Shown piece by piece: positions 58,660 through 64,000 of a stretch of DNA of 64,000 bases. Numbering within the stretch: position 1 is the stretch's first letter; every line of letters starts with the position of its first letter. Under the pieces are notes generated by a model, which was not told where the DNA came from, ran no database searches, and worked only from the letters and a program-made list of their open reading frames with translations. The position numbers and the translations under genes were made by a program. This DNA comes from Murimonas intestini (lineage in GTDB: Bacteria > Bacillota > Clostridia > Lachnospirales > Lachnospiraceae): positions 124,001 through 188,000 of the forward strand of contig NZ_JANKBI010000001.1 in NCBI RefSeq assembly GCF_024622195.1, given 5' to 3'.

Positions 58660-59309
58660 TTATAACCGCACCCCCAAACCGTTTCTATAGGGGATATATC
58701 AAATTCCGATAATTTATTACGAATATTTTTAATATGGGTGGCAATTACTGTATCGTCACTTTCTCCGTCAAATCCGAATATTGCCTCATAAATTTGTTCT
58801 CTTGAAAACACCTGACCTCTGTTTAATGCTAAATACTCACAAATTTCATATTCACTTTTTGTAAGCGGCACTTTTGTTGAATCTATCCTAATTTCTTTTG
58901 CATTCAGTAAAAAGGTCACTCCCGAAATCAATACGGAATACTTTTTTTCTCTGGTATCTCTGCGTAAATGTGCATTGATACGAGCCTGTAATTCACTTGC
59001 ACTAAAGGGTTTTGTAATATAATCATCTCCACCTATGCCCAAGCCCCTAATAATATCTATTTCTTGCGTCTTTGCTGTCAAAAAAATAATTGGGCAATCA
59101 ACATAAAAACGAATCTTTTCACAGACCTCGAACCCGTTTATTTCTGGCATCATAATATCCAATAAAATCAAATCAAATTTTCTAAAGTCAAAATTTAAAA
59201 CATTTTTGGCATCTTTACATAGAGTTACATTGTGCTTATCTTTTTCAAGTATTCTTTCTATAAGATGTAACATTGCTGCTTCATCATCTATCACTAAAAT
59301 ATTTGCCAT
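58650..59309 (-). CDS. OmpR-family response regulator of the lantibiotic-immunity locus
   Basis: 219 residues: receiver with phospho-Asp in LILLDIMMPEINGF (about residue 51) and winged helix with PLTKSEYEICEYLALNRGQVFSREQIYE. It lies between the ABC-2 transporter genes and its kinase gene. Presumed target is the transporter promoter at 61552-61588. Confidence 0.95.
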   Translation of the reverse strand: MANILVIDDEAAMLHLIERILEKDKHNVTLCKDAKNVLNFDFRKFDLILLDIMMPEINGFEVCEKIRFYVDCPIIFLTAKTQEIDIIRGLGIGGDDYITKPFSASELQARINAHLRRDTREKKYSVLISGVTFLLNAKEIRIDSTKVPLTKSEYEICEYLALNRGQVFSREQIYEAIFGFDGESDDTVIATHIKNIRNKLSEFDISPIETVWGCGYKWV

Positions 59310-59338
59310 ATAAACACCCCATTTCTTGTTTTAAGTTT

Positions 59339-60091
59339 TTATTCCACTGTATGTTTACCACTATATTTTCTAAACCAAATCATTAAGAGGATTACCAATA
59401 AAACTGTTAATACAATACAAATCACTATAGCGGTGGTTATTTCTGCATTTTGTATAGCTTCTATACGTAATGCATAATTTAAAGCATAATCACTCAGATG
59501 AATACCAATTCCATATGGTATGACAAACCAAATCCCTGTTCCTAATCCCGTTTGCAATAATGCTGCCAATAGACTGCCAACAGCACCCAATCCTATACAA
59601 GTGTTTTTGCCAAACCTAAAAGATATCATGAAATAAACTGCATAAAACATAATGTTGGCAGACCATAAGACCAAGGCAGGAAATAGAAAAATTTCAATGG
59701 AAAGTGCTGCAGTATCTCTAAAAATAGGGAGCAATATATAGAAAAGAGCGGCACTCCCTATCATTGCTAAAAACCCAAAGGTTATAAGGATAAGAAATTT
59801 TGATAAAACTGCAAATCCCCTATGAGGAAGTGTAAGCAGATTTTGAGAATATCCTGCACCCATTTCCTGTTCTTCAACTATATTACAAACAATGGCAATG
59901 ACAAAAGGATAACATATTGCAAAAATTTGAAAGAACGATGATACTACATTTAATTCACTTATTGAGGAAAATGCTGTATACAAAAGAAGTAAACCAACTC
60001 CACAGATTGGTAAAGCGAGGTGTATGAAATAAAAGCTGGAATATTTTAGCTTGTACAAATCACTTTTCGTATATCTAATGAAATCAACCAT
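59339..60091 (-). CDS. Lantibiotic-immunity ABC permease, MutG/SpaG type
   Basis: 250 residues from the ATG at 60091 (GAGG 9 bases upstream; an earlier ATG overlaps the previous gene). Six predicted helices, with the typical NIVEEQEMGAGYSQNLLTLP stretch of this family. One of two permease subunits that with the MutF-type ATPase remove lantibiotics from the membrane. Confidence 0.88.
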   Translation of the reverse strand: MVDFIRYTKSDLYKLKYSSFYFIHLALPICGVGLLLLYTAFSSISELNVVSSFFQIFAICYPFVIAIVCNIVEEQEMGAGYSQNLLTLPHRGFAVLSKFLILITFGFLAMIGSAALFYILLPIFRDTAALSIEIFLFPALVLWSANIMFYAVYFMISFRFGKNTCIGLGAVGSLLAALLQTGLGTGIWFVIPYGIGIHLSDYALNYALRIEAIQNAEITTAIVICIVLTVLLVILLMIWFRKYSGKHTVE

Positions 60092-60092
60092 T

Positions 60093-60815
60093 TTATTTAA
60101 CCTCATTTGACAATAATTTAGAGGAAAGTATTGTTAATAAAGCAGCTGTCACTAAACTAATGAACAACGCCGGAAAAACAATTCCTTTATCCAATAAGTA
60201 AGAGCCTGTTTCTATAGCCAGTCCATTAGGATGGATACCTAAAAACGGACAAACTATTCTTGCGGGAATCGCATATAAGTTGATAAGAAAATAGTTTTTC
60301 TCAGCACCCAATAGCGATATGATAACATTCCCGCCAATGGAAAGCAATATTGAGAACAGATAGCTGCCAAATTTACATAACATCATAATAAATGGAATTT
60401 GCCATAAATATGTTACTGTCAAGAGTATGCAACTGACAAAACCATTAAGTATTGAAATCTTTGTTTCCGCAACAGTCCCTAATATTGTACATCCAATCCA
60501 CATTATCAAGTTTGAAATCAATAGTAAAATAGCTACCGCTGTCATTTTACTTAGCCATACTTTGTTTCGGCTGCTGGATAAGCATAGTACATTTTGATAA
60601 TGTGTTTTCTTTTCACGAATGATTGTGCTTGCACACAAAATTGACAGCGTAATAGGAAGCAGTATCTCGTACCACCAATTATAAGAAGCAGGCTGAGCAG
60701 ATGTTCCACTTAAAACAAGTCCTAATAAAATAGTGAAAAGGGGAGAAATAATAACTAACCTTAAGGGAAATGTATGTTTTGTTTTTAGAATTTCAGAACG
60801 AATCAAGGTACTCAT
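60093..60815 (-). CDS. Lantibiotic-immunity ABC permease, MutE/EpiE type
   Basis: 240 residues, six helices, with the IIREKKTHYQNVLCLSSSRNKVWLSKM motif of the family (about 65-91) and a C-terminal membrane half. Its ATG overlaps the ATPase stop (ATGA). Second permease of the immunity transporter. Confidence 0.88.
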   Translation of the reverse strand: MSTLIRSEILKTKHTFPLRLVIISPLFTILLGLVLSGTSAQPASYNWWYEILLPITLSILCASTIIREKKTHYQNVLCLSSSRNKVWLSKMTAVAILLLISNLIMWIGCTILGTVAETKISILNGFVSCILLTVTYLWQIPFIMMLCKFGSYLFSILLSIGGNVIISLLGAEKNYFLINLYAIPARIVCPFLGIHPNGLAIETGSYLLDKGIVFPALFISLVTAALLTILSSKLLSNEVK

Positions 60816-61519
60816 TTCATATTTCTCCTTTCCGTTTTCATAACAACATTCATAAAAATATCTTCTAAATTTGCACTGCTATCAATTTGGTTTTCATATC
60901 CCAATGTTCCATTTGCGATAATACCAATTTCATCAGCAATTTGTTCAACCTCAGATAAAATATGACTGGATAAGATTACTGTTATGTCTTTAGATGGCAA
61001 AGAACGGATAAACTCTCGTAATTCTTGAATACCTATCGGATCTAGCCCGTTTGTCGGTTCATCTAAAATTAAAATTTTAGGATTTGGCAATAGAGCAAGT
61101 GCTATTCCAAGACGTTGTTTCATTCCTAAGGAGAATTGCTTTGCTTTTTTCCTGCCTGTATCAGTTAAATTTACAATATCAAGAACCTCTAAAATTCTTG
61201 TGTCTGGCAATCCCAACGCTAATGTACGAACCTTTAGGTTCTCATATGCGGTCAAATTTTCATACAATGGGGGCATTTCTATTAAAGCACCGATATTTCT
61301 TAAATCATTACGGCACCAGTCATGGTCATCGATTTGAATTTTTCCAGAAGTAGGCTTTAATATACCAACAATCATTTTTAGGATTGTTGATTTTCCTGCT
61401 CCATTCGGTCCCAGTAATCCATATATTGAGTTCTCATGAATACTAAGCGACACATTGTCTACTGCCTTTTGATTTTTAAAAGACTTACAAAGATTTGTTG
61501 TTTTTAAAATTGTTTTCAT
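60812..61519 (-). CDS. Lantibiotic-immunity ABC transporter ATPase, MutF/SpaF type
   Basis: 235 residues: Walker A GPNGAGKST (about 37-45), signature QFSLGMKQRLGIA, Walker B ILILDEPTNGLDP, H-loop SSHIL. The MutF family marker KTTNLCKSFKNQKAVDNVSL is at the start. First gene of a five-gene locus (ATPase, two permeases, regulator, kinase). No lantibiotic structural or modification gene is in the window, so this is likely a resistance module against foreign lantibiotics. Confidence 0.93.
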   Translation of the reverse strand: MKTILKTTNLCKSFKNQKAVDNVSLSIHENSIYGLLGPNGAGKSTILKMIVGILKPTSGKIQIDDHDWCRNDLRNIGALIEMPPLYENLTAYENLKVRTLALGLPDTRILEVLDIVNLTDTGRKKAKQFSLGMKQRLGIALALLPNPKILILDEPTNGLDPIGIQELREFIRSLPSKDITVILSSHILSEVEQIADEIGIIANGTLGYENQIDSSANLEDIFMNVVMKTERRNMK

Positions 61520-61551
61520 AATCTTTCATATCCTTTCTTTATCTCAAATTC

Positions 61552-61588
61552 ATTATAAGGACTAATTTTGAAGATTTCATAGAGATTT
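61552..61588 (-). promoter_or_regulatory. Promoter with response-regulator direct repeats
   Basis: TATAAT (61552-61557) without a good -35. Instead AAATCT occurs twice, 11 bases apart (61572-61577 and 61583-61588), the usual layout for an OmpR-type activator. About 33 bases before the MutF-type start. Confidence 0.55.
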
Positions 61589-61589
61589 G

Positions 61590-61746
61590 CAAATATTAAA
61601 AAAACCTTTAACATTCGAATAACCGCTGCCAAAATCGTCCATAGAGCAGTGATACCCGCATCTGTGGAATGAATCAATGATCTACCTCCTCTGCTATGTT
61701 GTAACTTCTGTTTTGAGTCTAATGCTATTTTCATCTGTAACGACAA
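61590..61746 (-). pseudogene. EAL-domain remnant
   Basis: On the minus strand one frame (after AGAGGAGG) reads IDSFHRCGYHCSMDDFGSGYSNVKGFF and stops. HRxGY....DDFGSGYS is the central EAL signature (DDFGTGYSS) of cyclic-di-GMP phosphodiesterases. Only some 30 codons are recognisable, with no start; the rest of the domain is gone. Confidence 0.5.
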
Positions 61747-61778
61747 AAAGCCAGCAGTTCATTTAGATTCTGCTGGCT
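61745..61778 (-). terminator. Terminator after the FtsX-type permease / small ORF
   Basis: Perfect 9-base arms AGCCAGCAG / CTGCTGGCT with a 12-base loop, followed on the minus strand by TTTTT. Confidence 0.85.
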
Positions 61779-61781
61779 CAT

Positions 61782-61806
61782 ACTTTGCGACACGATGTCA
61801 CAAAGT
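61782..61806. repeat. Near-perfect palindrome
   Basis: ACTTTG-C-GACA-CGA-TGTC-A-CAAAGT. It lies between the terminator and the small ORF and could be a protein-binding site. Confidence 0.5.
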
Positions 61807-61842
61807 TACTATGTTTAATTTTTCCGTTCAAATAGTACCTAC

Positions 61843-61956
61843 TTAATTATACTCGTATCCCTCCCGGATGTTCTCCGATACCGCCGAAAGTCCATCGCCT
61901 GTTTCTGTTTCTGCAATCGCATCTATGGCGTTATTATTCTTTTTTGGCAAAACCAT
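61843..61956 (-). CDS. Possible 37-residue small protein
   Basis: ATG at 61956 with AGGAGAAGA just upstream, encoding MVLPKKNNNAIDAIAETETG followed by DGLSAVSENIREGYEYN and a stop. Acidic, with no membrane helix. An upstream ATG at 61992 is in frame. It lies between the permease stop and the terminator, so it is transcribed with that operon. Family not recognised. Confidence 0.4.
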   Translation of the reverse strand: MVLPKKNNNAIDAIAETETGDGLSAVSENIREGYEYN

Positions 61957-62002
61957 TCTTCTCCTACAAATTCTAACCGTGCTTTTTGTCATTATCCACT
62001 CA

Positions 62003-64000
62003 TCAACACTCCACCCCTCTAAGGCGTTCCACAAGAGCCTCCTTTGAAAAGCTCTTCATAGACACCAGGATGATGATAAGTGGTATTGCGATCAGTACAG
62101 CCGCATACACAAGCGCAAAAACCGTCGGGAACTTAAACGCCATATAGAAAGCCCCCCTATTGTAAAGCATCTTACTTAGAACATAACCGCACATCGTACC
62201 GATAGTCATTGTGGTGCCCACAGTCATAAGGACCAAAAACAGGCTCTCTCCCAAGAGCATTTTGCGGATTTGAGCTTTCGCCATACCGATGGATTCAAGC
62301 ATTGCAAGCTCTTGTTTCCGGGTTACGATATTGGTGATCAGCGTGTTCATCATACTTAAAACGCTGAACGTCATGATAAAGATGGCAAGTCCGCTGATCG
62401 CTCCGAAAAGAGTATTGACTGTATGTGCATCTGCAATCTTTCTGTCAGCAAGTGTCTGCATATCCAATTCCATTCTTTCATCTACCATCTGGCTTAAGAC
62501 TTCGCCAACAGCAGCTTCCTTCTCAGGGTCAGTTGATACAAGCAGATTGGAATTCAGGCTATCATAGGATACTAAATTCAAAATAACCTGTTCAGGCATT
62601 AGGAACCAGCCTTCCAGATGGTCGTTATCCAGAGTATATTGATCATTCAAGATCCCGAGAATCGTTACCTCCTTCTCTGCCATCTGAGTCCCATCATAAT
62701 AATGGAATGTCAACACATCTCCAACATGAAACTGCCATCCATAAATTTCCATGACATTGGAATTACCAGTTACCAGTACATAATCACCGGACATCAGTTT
62801 ATCATAGTCAGCCGAACCCTCCTCTATATAATTCCCGATAGTTTTCGTTTCTTCATCGTTCAGAGGATAGACCGTATCCTTGTTGTTAAACTCATCTAGT
62901 TTTGGAAAGTCATATATGATGCCAAAATTTTTTAATTGTTCCACTCCTTCCACACCGTCAATAGCTATGATCTCCTGGATCATCTGACTGTCAAGGGGCA
63001 CTTTTGACTGCAGCTCGCTCATTCCATTTTCGTTTAGTTCTATAGCAAACTGTGAATAGAAAATATCAAACTCTGCATGTGTAAAATGCGACTGCCTTGA
63101 ATAATTTGCCTTGTCAAAGGAAGAGATATAAGTAGCTGCTACCATAAAGAGTATACCACCAAAAGCAAGAGAAAGCATCGTGATAACTGATTTCTTTTTA
63201 TTTTTGGAAAAGTTCATCACGCCCAGACCAAACGGGGTAAGGCTGCGGCACATCTTCTTGTTAGCGGTCTTTTCCATATCGTCCTGCGGTACATAACGCA
63301 GCGCTTCCATAGGGGATACCAACGCTGCCAGTTTTGCAGGCTTATGTACGGAAATCATTGTGATGAGACAGATGATGATAAACACGCAGGCCGCGATCAG
63401 CAGGGTGTTCCATAAATCAAAGCCTGAGGGAATGATAAAGTAACCTGCCACACCGCCAATGAGGATGCCGATAGGAGAAGCATATAGAAACAGCCTGCGG
63501 CCTTCCTTTGACACCAGTTTTTTCATTTGTTTTTTTGTCATGCCAATGGTGCAAAGCTGCCCGAACTGGTGTATTTTTCCGATAACAGACAGATAAAACA
63601 CGCCGTAAATGACCAGGATACAGGCAAGCAGGATGACAACACCAACCAAGCCAAAAATTAAAACATCCTGCATATTGATGGATAAAGAGTCCAGGAAAGG
63701 TTTTGACGGGTTGATGTACTTTCTCTCAATACCTGCATCGCTGCCGATCAGGTACATTGCTTCCTTACATTCTTCAGGATGCATTGTGGCCGCACCATAC
63801 AATTTCGCGTAGACCTCATATGGAGAATCTTTTAGCTGGCTTCCATTTTCGGCATAGCTTCGGGAAAAGAATACAGAAAACCGCTTGGCGGCTTCGCCGC
63901 CCTTCAAAATACCCGCTACCGTAAAGGTTTCTGTATTTCCATCATAAAAGTCTAAAGTGACCTGACTGCCAATCTCCGGAGCAATCCCCACTTTTTCAAG
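62003..64000 (-). CDS. FtsX-type ABC permease (N-terminus outside the window)
   Basis: About 665 residues are visible; the frame is open to the right edge and the visible first residues lie in the middle of an extracytoplasmic domain. Two FtsX cores: helices near 110-230 (KIHQFGQLCTIGMTKKQMKKL) and 515-end (VTRKQELAMLESIGMAKAQIRKML), with a second helix at ~255-285 and an extracytoplasmic loop of ~230 residues. An eight-to-ten-helix BceB/YxdM-like exporter permease. The partner ATPase is expected beyond the edge. Confidence 0.9.
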   Translation of the reverse strand, partial: LEKVGIAPEIGSQVTLDFYDGNTETFTVAGILKGGEAAKRFSVFFSRSYAENGSQLKDSPYEVYAKLYGAATMHPEECKEAMYLIGSDAGIERKYINPSKPFLDSLSINMQDVLIFGLVGVVILLACILVIYGVFYLSVIGKIHQFGQLCTIGMTKKQMKKLVSKEGRRLFLYASPIGILIGGVAGYFIIPSGFDLWNTLLIAACVFIIICLITMISVHKPAKLAALVSPMEALRYVPQDDMEKTANKKMCRSLTPFGLGVMNFSKNKKKSVITMLSLAFGGILFMVAATYISSFDKANYSRQSHFTHAEFDIFYSQFAIELNENGMSELQSKVPLDSQMIQEIIAIDGVEGVEQLKNFGIIYDFPKLDEFNNKDTVYPLNDEETKTIGNYIEEGSADYDKLMSGDYVLVTGNSNVMEIYGWQFHVGDVLTFHYYDGTQMAEKEVTILGILNDQYTLDNDHLEGWFLMPEQVILNLVSYDSLNSNLLVSTDPEKEAAVGEVLSQMVDERMELDMQTLADRKIADAHTVNTLFGAISGLAIFIMTFSVLSMMNTLITNIVTRKQELAMLESIGMAKAQIRKMLLGESLFLVLMTVGTTMTIGTMCGYVLSKMLYNRGAFYMAFKFPTVFALVYAAVLIAIPLIIILVSMKSFSKEALVERLRGVEC

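Noticed and set aside
1..64000. CRISPR arrays, tRNA or rRNA genes
   Set aside because: No regularly spaced direct repeats and no cloverleaf or rRNA-like sequence seen by eye; a tRNAscan/CRISPR finder run would settle it.

Overview
The window looks like a chromosome segment of a gut-type Clostridia, most likely Lachnospiraceae. Evidence: the rplU-prp-rpmA-obg-yhbY-nadD-yqeK-rsfS order, an L27 with the Prp-cleaved N-terminal extension, strong GGAGG ribosome sites, and many AraC-controlled sugar ABC importers. Almost every gene lies on the minus strand.

Layout. (1) 1-2536: a sugar ABC importer (binding protein, two permeases), with a divergent AraC regulator at 2905. (2) 3674-16437: one 12.8-kb operon for cell-wall sugar salvage. 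In transcription order it reads MurR-like regulator, MurQ etherase, ABC importer, BadF-type kinase, ROK kinase, GH4 enzyme, GNAT, PIG-L-like protein, NamZ-like and NagZ-like glycosidases. None of the enzymes has a signal peptide, so an imported amino sugar or disaccharide is probably cleaved and phosphorylated inside the cell, and MurQ then feeds GlcNAc-6-P metabolism. (3) 16776-26214: conserved housekeeping genes (ribosome biogenesis, NAD synthesis, RNase G, radical SAM pair, PHP, VOC). (4) 26.2-33.7 kb: an AT-rich accessory block of small unrelated genes, many broken by small indels or truncation, several separated by copies of a ~40-bp repeat. (5) 33797-40017: two-component system, lipoprotein and FtsX-type ABC transporter; the regulator gene and the ABC operon share an 11-bp-period direct-repeat box. 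(6) 40187-48768: AAA/PD-(D/E)XK protein, GltD-like oxidoreductase, and a second glycoside locus (GPH transporter, NagZ-like GH3, HAD protein, divergent AraC). (7) 48.8-56.7 kb: a second accessory block (CAT-like enzyme, two methyltransferases, DUF3795, GNAT, HTH-DUF5680, membrane proteins) with the same repeat plus integrase-site-like 20-mers. (8) 56733-61519: an orphan lantibiotic-immunity ABC transporter with its two-component system. (9) 62003-64000: the end of a large FtsX-type permease, followed by a small ORF and a terminator.

The most interesting signals are the ABC-fed MurNAc/peptidoglycan operon, the dispersed repeat that punctuates the accessory gene arrays in a cassette-like way, the shared response-regulator box with a 23-codon ORF behind it, and the run of genes broken by precisely identifiable one-base, 20-bp or deletion events.
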